Assembly (NCBI RefSeq): GCF_003086295.3
Contig: NC_092045.1
Coordinates: 23,564,890-23,628,889, forward strand
Length of the DNA: 64,000 nucleotides
Source: Arachis hypogaea
Taxonomy: Eukaryota; Streptophyta; Magnoliopsida; Fabales; Fabaceae
Direction: 5' to 3'
The notes below the pieces were generated by a model, which saw only the letters and a list, made by a program, of their open reading frames with translations, did no database searches and was not told where the DNA came from. Both the position numbers and the translations under genes were made by a program. How positions within the stretch are numbered: the first letter of the stretch is position 1; every line of letters begins with the position of its first letter. Below are positions 44,494 through 53,286 of the stretch, in pieces.

Positions 44494-46208
44494 TGATGAG
44501 CGGATAATTTATACACTTTTTGGCATTGTTTTTAGGTAGTTTTTAGTAAGTTCAAGCTACTTTTAGGGATGTTTTCATTAGTTTTTATGTTAAATTCACA
44601 TTTCTGGACTTTACTATGAGTTTTTGTGTTTTTCTGTGATTTCAGGTAAATTCTGGCTGAAATTGAGGGACTTGAGCAAAACTCTGAAGAAGGCTGACAA
44701 AAGGACTGCTGATGCTGTTGGAATCTGACCTCCCTGCACTCGAAATGGATTTTCTGGAGCTACAGAACTCCAAATGGCGCGCTCTCAACGGAGTTGGAAA
44801 GTAGACATCCAGAGCTTTCCAGCAATATATAATAGTCCATACTTTATTCGGAGATTGACGACATAACTTGGCGTTGAACGCCAAGTTCATGCTGCTGTCT
44901 GGAGTTAAACGCCAGAAAAACGTCATGATCCGGAGTTGAACGCCCAAAACATGTCATAACTCGGAGTTCAACTCCAAGAGAAGCCTCAGCTCGTAGATTG
45001 ATCAAGCTCAGCCCAAACATACACCAAGTGGGCCCCGGAAGTGGATTTATGCATCAATTACTTACTCATGTAAACCCTAGGAGCTAGTTCATTATAAATA
45101 GAACATTTAACTATTGTATTAGATGTCTTTTGACCACGTTTCATCTTTGATCTTAGTTTGTATTATTCTTCATCTTAGGAGGCCATTGAGCATGTTTTAG
45201 GGGGCTGGCCATTCGGCCATGCCTGAACCTTTTACTTATGTATTTTCAACGGTGGAGTTTCTGCACATCATAGATTAAGGGTGTGGAGCTCTGCTGTACC
45301 TCAAGTATTAATGCAATTCTATTGTCTTTTATTCAAATCCCTCTTATTCTTATTCCAAGATATTCATTCGTACCCAAGAACATGATGAATGTGATGATAA
45401 GTAAACCTCATTATCATTCTCACTTATGAACGCACGTGATTGACAACCGCTTCCGTTCTACATGCAACAAGAGCTTGAATGTGTATCTCTTAGATTCCCC
45501 AACAGAATCTTCGTGGTATAAGTTAGATAGATGGCGGCATTCATGAGGATCCGGAAAGTCTAAACCTTGTCTGTGGTATTCCGAGTAGGACTCTATGATT
45601 GAATGACTGTGACGAGCTTCAAACTCCTGAAGGCTGGGCGTGATGACAAGCGCAAAAGAATCAAGGGATTCTATTCCAACCTGATTGAGAACCGACAGAT
45701 GATTACCCGTGTTGTGACAGAGCATAGGAACATTTTCACTGAGAGGATGGGATGTAGCCATTGACAACGGTGATGCCCTACATACAGCTTGCCATGGAAA
45801 GGAGTAAGAAGGATTGAGTTGAAGCAGTGGGAGAGCAGGCGTCCTTGAGCCATACAGTATCTTCATTCGCTTATCTGAAATTCCTACCAATGAATCTGCA
45901 TGAGTATTCTATCTCTTTATTATTTATTTTCTTATTTCTATTTTCGAAAACCCATAAACCAATTTAATCTGCCTAACTGAGATTTACAAGGTGACCATAG
46001 CTTGCTTCATACCAACAATCTCTGTGGGATCGACCCTTACTCACGTAAGGTTTATTACTTGGACGACCCAGTACACTTGCTGGTTAGTTGAACGGAGTTG
46101 TGTCCACTCGTGCCAATTTCAAATTCCATAATTTTACAATTACGTGCAACTACAGCACCAAGTTGATGAATGCAACTCAAAGAATAGTGATCACAATTTC
46201 GTCCACCA
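44494..46208 (+). mobile_element. FIDEL-3 left LTR
   Basis: 1715 bp, TGATGAGCGG to CGTCCACCA. TATAAATA at 45093-45100. Palindromic words of another flavour (GGCGTTGAACGCC, GGAGTTCAACTCC) at about 44873-44968. GCACCAAGTT near 46156 may be the trace of an older LTR end. Confidence 0.9.
45093..45100 (+). promoter_or_regulatory. TATA box of FIDEL-3 left LTR
   Basis: TATAAATA, repeated at 53886-53893 in the right LTR. Position equals the TATA of the FIDEL-2 LTR. Confidence 0.6.
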
Positions 46209-46214
46209 AGTTTT

Positions 46215-46232
46215 TGGCGCCGTTGCCGGGGA
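46215..46232 (+). other. Primer-binding site of FIDEL-3 (tRNA-Asp)
   Basis: TGGCGCCGTTGCCGGGGA, the unmodified form, six bases after the LTR. Confidence 0.88.
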
Positions 46233-47751
46233 TTGTTCGAGTATGGACAACTGACGGTTCGTCTTGTTGCTCAGATTAGGTAATTTTCTTTTCAAAAATC
46301 TTTTTCAAAATTTTTCTTTTATTTTTCGTTTTTCCAAAAATGCTTTTCGAAAAAAAATAAAATAAAAATACAAAAAAAATTAGAAAATCATAAAAATCAA
46401 AAAAATATTTTGTGTTTCTTGTTTGAGTCTTGTGTTAATTTTTAAGTTTGGTGTCAATTGCATGCTTTTAAAAATTTTCTTGCATTTTTTCGAAAATTTC
46501 ATGCATTCATAGTGTTCTTCATGATCTTCAAGTTGTTCTTGACAAGTCTTCTTGTTTGATCTTGATGATTTCTTGTTTTGTGTTTTGTGTTGTTTTTCAT
46601 GTGCACTTTTGCATTCATATCTTCCATGCATTAAAGATTTCTAAGTTTGGTGTCTTGCATGTTTTCTTTGCATCAAAAATTTTTCAAAATTATGTCTTGA
46701 TGTTCATCATGATCTTCAAAGTGTTCTTGGTGTTCATCTTGACATTCATAGCATTCTTGCATGCATCTTGTGTCTTGATCTAAAATTTTCATGTTTTGGG
46801 TCATTTTTGTGTTTTTCTTTAAAAATTCAAAAATCAAAAAATATCTTTTCCTTATTTTCCTACAAATTTTCGAAATTTTGGGTTGACTTGGTCAAAAATT
46901 TTTAAAATTAGTTGTTTCTTACAAGTCAAGTCAAAATTTCAATTTTAAAAATCTTATCTTTTCAAAATCTTTTTCGAAAATCATATCTTTTTCATTTTTT
47001 TTATAAATTTCGAAAATTTCAAAAATCTTTTTCAAAATATTTTCAAAATCTTTTTCTTATCTTTATATCAAATTTTCGAAAATTAGCTAACAATTAATGT
47101 GATTGGTTCAAAAATTTGAAGTTTGTTACTTTCTTGTTAAGAAAGGTTCAATCTTTAAGTTCTAGAATCTTATCCTGTAGTTTCTTGTTAGTTGAGTCTT
47201 TTTAAAAATTAAATCTTTTTCAAAATATCTTTTTATTAAAATTTTTATCTTATCTTTTTATCTTTTATCTTATCTTTTTCAAAAATTTTATTTTTTCAAA
47301 ATTTAATTTCAAAATATCTTATCTAACTTCTTATCCTCTTATCTTTTTCAAAATTTGATTTCAAATCTTTTTCAATCAACTAACTAACTTTTTGTTTGTT
47401 TCTTATCTTTTTCAAAACCACCTAACTACTTTTCCCTCTCTAATTTTCGAAAATTCTCCCTCTCTTTTTCAAAAATTCTTTTTGTTTTAAATTTTAATTT
47501 TAATTATATTTTGTCTTTGATTTTCGAAAATTACTAACCTCTTTTTCAAAAATTATTTTCGAAATCTTCCTTCTCTTTTCTTCTTCTATTTAATTATTTA
47601 ATTACTAACACTTCTCTTCACCTCTCTTCATCCAAAAATCCGAATCCCCATCTTCATTCTTCTACCCCCTTCTTCTTCTACTAACATAAAGGAATCTCTA
47701 TACTGTGACATAGAGGATTCCTCTTTCTTTTCTTGTTTTCTTCTCTTTCAT
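46233..47751 (+). promoter_or_regulatory. FIDEL-3 leader
   Basis: 1.5 kb, very T-rich, with TTTTTCAAAATC-type runs. AAGTTTGGTGT at 46444-46454 and 46643-46653. Hairpin GGAATCTCTA..TAGAGGATTCC at 47691-47721, 30 bp before the Gag ATG. Unlike FIDEL-2 there is no palindrome array here. ORFs in this part are compositional. Confidence 0.7.
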
Positions 47752-50079
47752 ATGAGCAGGAACAGAGAAAAAGGCACTCTTGTTGAAGTTGATCCAGAAC
47801 CTGAAAGGACTCTGAAGAGAAAATTAAGAGAAGCTAAATTAAATTATTCTAAAGGTAACCTTTCAGAAATTTTCGAACAAGAGAAGGAGATGGCAGCCGA
47901 AAATAATAATAATAATAATGCAAGGAGAATGCTTGGTGACTTCACAAAGCCAACGTCCAAGTTTGATGGAAGAAGCATCTCCATTCCTGCCATTGGAGCC
48001 AATAACTTTGAGCTTAAGCCTCAACTAGTTGCATTAATGCAACAAAACTACAAGTTTTATGGACTTCCATCTGAAGATCCTTATCAGTTTTTAACTGAGT
48101 TCTTGCAGATCTGTGAGACTGTAAAGACGAATGGAGTTGATCCTGAAGTCTACAGACTCATGCTTTTCCCTTTTGCTGTAAGAGACAGAGCTAGAATATG
48201 GTTGGATTCCCAACCTAAGGATAGCCTGGACTCCTGGGATAAGCTGGTCACTGCCTTCTTGGATAAATTCTTTCCTCCTCAAAAGCTGAGCAAGCTGAGA
48301 GTGGATGTTCAAACCTTCAAACAAAAAGATGGTGAATCCCTCTATGAAGCTTGGGAAAGATACAAGCAGCTGACCAAAAGATGTCCATCTGACATGTTTT
48401 CAGAATGGACCCTATTAGATATATTCTATTATGGTCTCTCTGAATTTTCGAAAATGTCATTGGACCATTCTGCAGGTGGATCTATTCACCTGAAGAAAAC
48501 GCCTGAAGAGGCTCAAGAACTGATTGATATGGTTGCAAACAACCAGTTCATGTATACCTCTGAGAGGAATTCCGTGAATAATGGGATACCTCAAAAGAAA
48601 GGAGTTCTTGAAATTGATGCTCTGAATGCCATATTGGCTCAGAACAAAATGTTGACTCAACAGGTCAACATAATCTCTCAAAATCTGAATGGATTGCAAC
48701 ATGCATCCAACAGTACTAGAGAGGTAGCTTCTGAAGAAGCTTATGATCCTGAGAACCCTTCCATGGCAGAAGTTAATTACATGGGTGAACCTTATGGAAA
48801 CACCTATAACCCATCATGGAGAAATCACCCAAATTTCTCCTGGAAGGATCAACAAAAGCCTCAACAAGGCTTTAACAATGGTGGACGCAATAGGCTGAGC
48901 AATAGTAAGCCATATCCATCATCTTCTCAGCAACAGACAGAGAATTCAGAACAAAACACTTCTAATTTAGCCAATATTGTCTCTGATCTGTCAAAAGCCA
49001 CTTTCAGTTTCATGAATGAAACAAGATCCTCCATTAGAAATCTGGAGGCACAAGTGGGCCAGCTGAGTAAAAAAGTCATTGAAACTCCTCCCAGTATTCT
49101 CCCAAGCAATACAGAAGAGAATCCAAAAGGAGAGTGCAAGGCCATTGATTTGATCAAAGTGACCGAATGCACTAGGGAGGAGGACGACGAAAATCCTAGT
49201 GAGGAAGACCTCCTGGGACGTCCTTCAAGCAAGAAGGAGTTTCCTATTAAGGATCCAGAGGAATCTGAGGCTCATCTAGAGACCATAGAGATTCCATTAA
49301 ATCTTCTTCTGCCATTCATGAGCTCTGAAGACTATTCTTCCTCTGAAGAGGATGAAGATGTGACTGGAGAGCAAGTTGCTCAATATTTAGGAGCTATCAT
49401 GAAACTGAATGCCAAGCTGTTTGGTAATGAGACTTGGGAAAGTGAACCTCCCTTGCTCATTAGTGAACTAGATACTTGGATTCAGAAAACTCTACCTCAA
49501 AAGAAACAAGATCCTGGCAAGTTCTTAATACCTTGTACCATTGGCACCATGAGCTTTGAAAAAGCTCTATGTGATCTGGGGTCAGGGATAAATCTTATGC
49601 CACTCTCTGTAATGGAGAAGTTAGGGATCATTGAGGTACAACCTGCCTTGTTCTCATTGCAATTGGCAGATAAGTCATTGAGACAAGCTTATGGAATAGT
49701 AGAGGACGTGCTAGTAAAGGTTGAAGGCCTTTACATCCCTGCTGATTTCATAATCCTAGACACTAGGAAGGAAGATGATGAATGCATCATCCTAGGAAGA
49801 CCTTTCCTAGCCACAGCAGGAGCTGTGATAGATGTCAACAGAGGAGAATTAGTCCTTCAATTGAATGGGGACTACCTTGTGTTTAAAGCACATGGACATC
49901 CCTCTGTGACAAAAGAGAGTAAGCAGGAAGAGCTTCTCTCAGTTCAAAGTCAAGAAGAGCCCACACAGTCAAACTCTAAGTTTGGTGTTGTGAGGCCACA
50001 ACCAAACTCTAAGTTTGGTGTTCAGACCCCATATCCAAACTCTAAGTTTGGTGTTGGGACTACACTAACATTGACCTGA
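47752..50079 (+). CDS. Gag-protease of FIDEL-3
   Basis: 775 codons, open. N-terminus basic (TLKRKLREAK). Gag core about residues 65-245 (FPFAVRDRARIWLDSQP; WERYKQLTKRCPSDM). A Q/N/S-rich linker with YNPSWRNHPNFSWKDQQ. Aspartic protease with DLGSG at about 608-612 and [17 protein letters not shown] near 685-700. Then a C-terminal tail with three NSKFGV repeats of 11 residues. It ends where FIDEL-1 goes on into reverse transcriptase. No zinc knuckle. The ATG at 47752 follows a hairpin and a pyrimidine tract. It is likely the particle protein of a non-autonomous element (inference). Confidence 0.92.
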   Translation: MSRNREKGTLVEVDPEPERTLKRKLREAKLNYSKGNLSEIFEQEKEMAAENNNNNNARRMLGDFTKPTSKFDGRSISIPAIGANNFELKPQLVALMQQNYKFYGLPSEDPYQFLTEFLQICETVKTNGVDPEVYRLMLFPFAVRDRARIWLDSQPKDSLDSWDKLVTAFLDKFFPPQKLSKLRVDVQTFKQKDGESLYEAWERYKQLTKRCPSDMFSEWTLLDIFYYGLSEFSKMSLDHSAGGSIHLKKTPEEAQELIDMVANNQFMYTSERNSVNNGIPQKKGVLEIDALNAILAQNKMLTQQVNIISQNLNGLQHASNSTREVASEEAYDPENPSMAEVNYMGEPYGNTYNPSWRNHPNFSWKDQQKPQQGFNNGGRNRLSNSKPYPSSSQQQTENSEQNTSNLANIVSDLSKATFSFMNETRSSIRNLEAQVGQLSKKVIETPPSILPSNTEENPKGECKAIDLIKVTECTREEDDENPSEEDLLGRPSSKKEFPIKDPEESEAHLETIEIPLNLLLPFMSSEDYSSSEEDEDVTGEQVAQYLGAIMKLNAKLFGNETWESEPPLLISELDTWIQKTLPQKKQDPGKFLIPCTIGTMSFEKALCDLGSGINLMPLSVMEKLGIIEVQPALFSLQLADKSLRQAYGIVEDVLVKVEGLYIPADFIILDTRKEDDECIILGRPFLATAGAVIDVNRGELVLQLNGDYLVFKAHGHPSVTKESKQEELLSVQSQEEPTQSNSKFGVVRPQPNSKFGVQTPYPNSKFGVGTTLTLT
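49972..50060 (+). repeat. Three 33-bp AAGTTTGGTGT repeats in the Gag-protease tail
   Basis: AAGTTTGGTGT at 49978, 50011 and 50044, exactly 33 bp apart, read in frame as NSKFGV plus a P-rich spacer. Confidence 0.9.
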
Positions 50080-50121
50080 TCACCTTGTGGCTCCATAAGA
50101 GCCACTGTCAAGCTATTGACA

Positions 50122-50152
50122 TTAAAGAAGCGCTTGTTGGGAGGCAACCCAA
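50122..50152 (+). promoter_or_regulatory. Conserved post-ORF stem-loop, FIDEL-3
   Basis: TTAAAGAAGCGCTTG, then TTGGG-AGGCAA-CCCAA (50137-50152). Same as FIDEL-2; FIDEL-1 has the paired change CTGGG/CCCAG. Confidence 0.65.
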
Positions 50153-50304
50153 TTTTATTTATCTAATTTTTATTTTATTTTGTTCTATTGTTATTTTGTG
50201 TTTTATTAGGTACATGATCATGAGGAGTCACGAAAAAATCAAAAGAATTAAAAACAGAGTCAAAAACAGAAGAAAAAATTTTTTCACCCTGGAGGTAGCG
50301 CAGA

Positions 50305-50546
50305 CTGGCGTTCAACGCCAGTAAGATGCATCTGGCTGGCGTTCAACGCCAGAACAGAGCACCATTCTGGCGCTGAACGTCAGAAACAAGCAACATCCTG
50401 GCGCTGAACGCCAGGAATGTGCCTGGAGGAGACAAGCTGGCGTTAAATGCCAGCAACAAGCATGAAACTGGCGTTCAACGCCAGAAACATGCATTACATG
50501 GGCGTTGAACGCCCAGAACGTGCACCAATGGGCGTTTGAACGCCAG
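50305..50546. repeat. Eight-copy GGCGTTCAACGCC array in FIDEL-3
   Basis: Eight 17-18 bp palindromes, mostly CTGGCGTTCAACGCCAG, with some arm or centre changes (CTGGCGCTGAACGTCAG, CTGGCGTTAAATGCCAG). Spacers of 11-25 bp, less palindromic than in FIDEL-1. Confidence 0.9.
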
Positions 50547-51053
50547 AATGATGCACGAAGGCAATTTACATGCCTATATGGTGAAGGAATGGTATTTCTT
50601 TTCACCCCAGGATCTGTGGACCCCACAGGATCCCCACCTACCATATTCCCACCTTTTTTTTCAATCCTAATCACACTCTCCTAATCCAAATCTCATTTCA
50701 CCCTTTCCCATATCACACTTCCCAAAAACCTTCACCAATCACCTCAATCCACTCTTCCCCATAAACCCCACCTACCTTCATACAATTCAAATTCAATTTC
50801 CCACCCATTCCCACCCAAAATGGCCGAACACCCACCCTCCCCTATCCCTATAAATACCCTTCCATTCTACTTCATTTTCACACAACACAACCCCTTCTTC
50901 TCCCCCATAGCCGAAACTACTTCTTTCCCTCTCTACCATATTCTCTTCTTCTTCTTCTTCTTCTTCTCTTCTTTTCTTTCTTGCTCGAGGGCGAGCAATA
51001 TTTTAAGTTTGGTGTGGTAAAAGCATAAGCTTTTTGTTTTTCCATTACCATCA
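50547..51053 (+). promoter_or_regulatory. Putative internal promoter and leader of FIDEL-3 3' ORF
   Basis: C-rich then CT-rich DNA. TATAAATA at 50849-50856 in CCCTATAAATACCC, then TTCACACAACACAACC, a (CTT)n run (50943-50968), the hairpin TTGCTC-GAGGGC-GAGCAA (50981-50998) and AAGTTTGGTGT (51005-51015). ATG at 51054, 205 bp after the TATA. An ORF at 50820-51020 across this region has no support. Confidence 0.6.
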
Positions 51054-52202
51054 ATGGCACCTAAGGCCGGAGTATCCTCTAGAAAAGGGAAAGGAAAGAC
51101 AAAAGCTTCCACCTTCGAGTCATGGGAGATGGAAAGATTCATCTCCAAGAGCCATCAAGACCACTTCTATGATGTTGTGGCAAAGAAGAAGGTGATCCCC
51201 GAGGTCCCTTTCAAGCTCAAAAAGAATGAGTATCCAGAAATCCGACATGAAATCCAAAGAAGAGGTTGGGAAGTCATAACCAACCCCATGCAACAAGTTG
51301 GAATATTGATGGTTCAAGAGTTCTATGCCAATGCATGGATCACTAGGAACCATGATCAAAGTATGAACCCGAATCCAAAGACCTATCTCACAATGGTTCG
51401 GGGGAAATACTTAGATTTTAGTCCGGAAAATGTGAGGTTGGCGTTTCACTTGCCTATGATGCAAGGAGATGAACGCCCCTACACTAGAAGGGTCAACTTT
51501 AATCAAAGGTTGGACCAAGTCCTAATGGACATATGTGTGGAAGGAGCTCAGTGGAGAATAGACTCCAAAGGCAAGCCAGTTCAACTAAGAAGATTGGATC
51601 TCAAACCTGTGGCTAGAGGATGGTTGGAGTTCATCCAAAGATCCATCATTCCTACTAGCAACCGATCTGAAGTTACTGTGGATCGGGCCATCATGATCCA
51701 TAGCATCATGATTGGAGAGGAAGTAGAAGTTCATGAGGTCATCTCCAATGAACTCTACAAAATAGCCGATAAGTCCTCCACCATGGCAAGGCTAGCTTTT
51801 CCTCACCTTATTTGCCATCTGTGCTACTCAGCTGGAGTCATCATAGAAGGAGATACCCCCATTGAAGAAGACAAGCCCATCACCAAGAAAAGGATGGAGC
51901 AAGCAAGAGAAGCTCCTCACGGCCCTCAAGAAGTGCATGAGGAAGCTCATCATCAACAAATTCCTGAGATGCCTCAAGGAATGCACTTTCCTCCCAACAA
52001 CTATTGGGAGCAACTCAATACCTCCTTAGAAGATTTGAGCCATAATGTTGAACAATTAAGGGTGGAACATCATGAACACTCCATCATTCTCCAAGAAATA
52101 AGAGAAGATCAAAGAGCAATGAGGGAGGAGCAACAAAGGCAAGGAAGGGACATAGAAGAGCTTAAGAACATCATTGGTCCTTCAAGAAGAAGACGCCACT
52201 AA
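51054..52202 (+). CDS. 3' ORF of FIDEL-3 (Transposase_32-like), intact
   Basis: 382 codons. N-terminus basic (SSRKGKGKTKAS), a possible nuclear signal. Central conserved domain about residues 25-270 with RGWEVITNP, GKYLDFSPENVRLAF, GWLEFIQRSIIPTSNRSEV and IMIHSIMIGEEVEVHEV, which I recall as the plant 'putative plant transposon protein' domain (Transposase_32). The C-terminal 50 residues (NVEQLRVEHHEHS..EEQQRQGRDIEEL) look like a coiled coil and end in RRRRH. No signal peptide or membrane helix, so it is not an envelope protein in spite of its place. It is kept in pol-less elements, so it may act in cis or be needed for movement (inference). Biochemical function unknown. Confidence 0.88.
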   Translation: MAPKAGVSSRKGKGKTKASTFESWEMERFISKSHQDHFYDVVAKKKVIPEVPFKLKKNEYPEIRHEIQRRGWEVITNPMQQVGILMVQEFYANAWITRNHDQSMNPNPKTYLTMVRGKYLDFSPENVRLAFHLPMMQGDERPYTRRVNFNQRLDQVLMDICVEGAQWRIDSKGKPVQLRRLDLKPVARGWLEFIQRSIIPTSNRSEVTVDRAIMIHSIMIGEEVEVHEVISNELYKIADKSSTMARLAFPHLICHLCYSAGVIIEGDTPIEEDKPITKKRMEQAREAPHGPQEVHEEAHHQQIPEMPQGMHFPPNNYWEQLNTSLEDLSHNVEQLRVEHHEHSIILQEIREDQRAMREEQQRQGRDIEELKNIIGPSRRRRH

Positions 52203-53286
52203 AGGTGGATTCATTCCTTGTTCTTTATTTCTTTCTGTTTTCGGTTTTTAGTATTATGTTTATTTATGTTTTGTGTCTCTATTTCATGATCATTAGTATG
52301 TAACCATGCCTTAAAGCTATGAATAAAATCCATTAATCCTTTACCTCTCTTAAATGAAAAATGTTTTAATTCAAAAGAACAAGAAGTACATGAATTTCGA
52401 ATTTATCCTTGAATTTAATTTAATTATATTGATGTGGTGGCAATACTTTTTGTTTTCTGAATGAATGCTTGAACAGTGCATATTTTTGATCTTGTTGTTT
52501 ATGAGTGTTAAAATTGTTGGCTCTTGAAAGAATGATGAACAAAGAGAAATGTTATTGATGATTTGAAAAAAAATCATGAAATTGATTCTTGAAGCAAGAG
52601 AAAGCAGTGAAAAAGGAAGCTTGCGAAAAAAAAAATAGCAAAGAAAAAGAAAAAGCAAGCAGAAAAAGCCAATAGCCCTTAAAACTAAAAGGCAAGGGTA
52701 AAAAGGATCCAAGGCTTTGAGCATCAATGGATAGGAGGGCCCAAGGAAATTAAATCCAGGCCTAAGCGGCTAAATCAAGCTGTCCCTAACCATGTGCTTG
52801 TGTCATGAAGGTCCAAGTAAAAAGCTTGAGACTGAGTGGTTAAAGTCGTGATCCAAAGCAAAAGAGTGTGCTTAAGAGCTCTGGACACCACTAATTGGGG
52901 ACTCTAGCAAAGCTGAGTCACAATCTGAAAAGATTCACCCAGTTATGTGTCTGTGGCATTTATGTATCCGGTGGTAATACTGGAAAACAAAGTGCTTGGG
53001 GCCACGGCCAAGACTCAAAAAGTAGCTGTGTTCAAGAATCAACATACTTAACTAGGAGAATCAATAACACTATCTAAAATTCTAAGTTCCTAGAGAAGCC
53101 AATCATTCAAAACTTCAAAGGAAAAAGTGAGATGCCAAAACTGTTCAGAAGCAAAAAGCTACAAGTCCCGCTCATTTAATTAGAACTATATTCATTGATA
53201 TTCTAAATTTATAGTATATTCTCTTCTTTTTATCCTATTTTATTTTCAGTTGCTTGGGGACAACCAACAATTTAAGTTTGGTGTTG
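52203..53286 (+). other. FIDEL-3 3' tail and plus-strand primer region
   Basis: Non-coding. Compared with FIDEL-1 and FIDEL-2 it has about 190 extra bp (about 52655-52845) between the purine run and the conserved block (52880-53080). It ends with TTGCTT-GGGGAC-AACCAA (53250-53267, stem partly lost) and AAGTTTGGTGTTG (from 53274). Confidence 0.75.

Noticed and set aside
46380..47097. Several F/I/K-rich ORFs in the FIDEL-3 leader
   Set aside because: They arise from TTTTTCAAAATC runs and are not conserved in FIDEL-1 or FIDEL-2.
50943..50968. (CTT)n microsatellite as a separate feature
   Set aside because: Short, and part of the pyrimidine-rich leader that all three elements share.
51054..52202. 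Envelope gene making these elements retrovirus-like
   Set aside because: The position is right, but the product has no signal peptide, membrane helix or surface-protein features.
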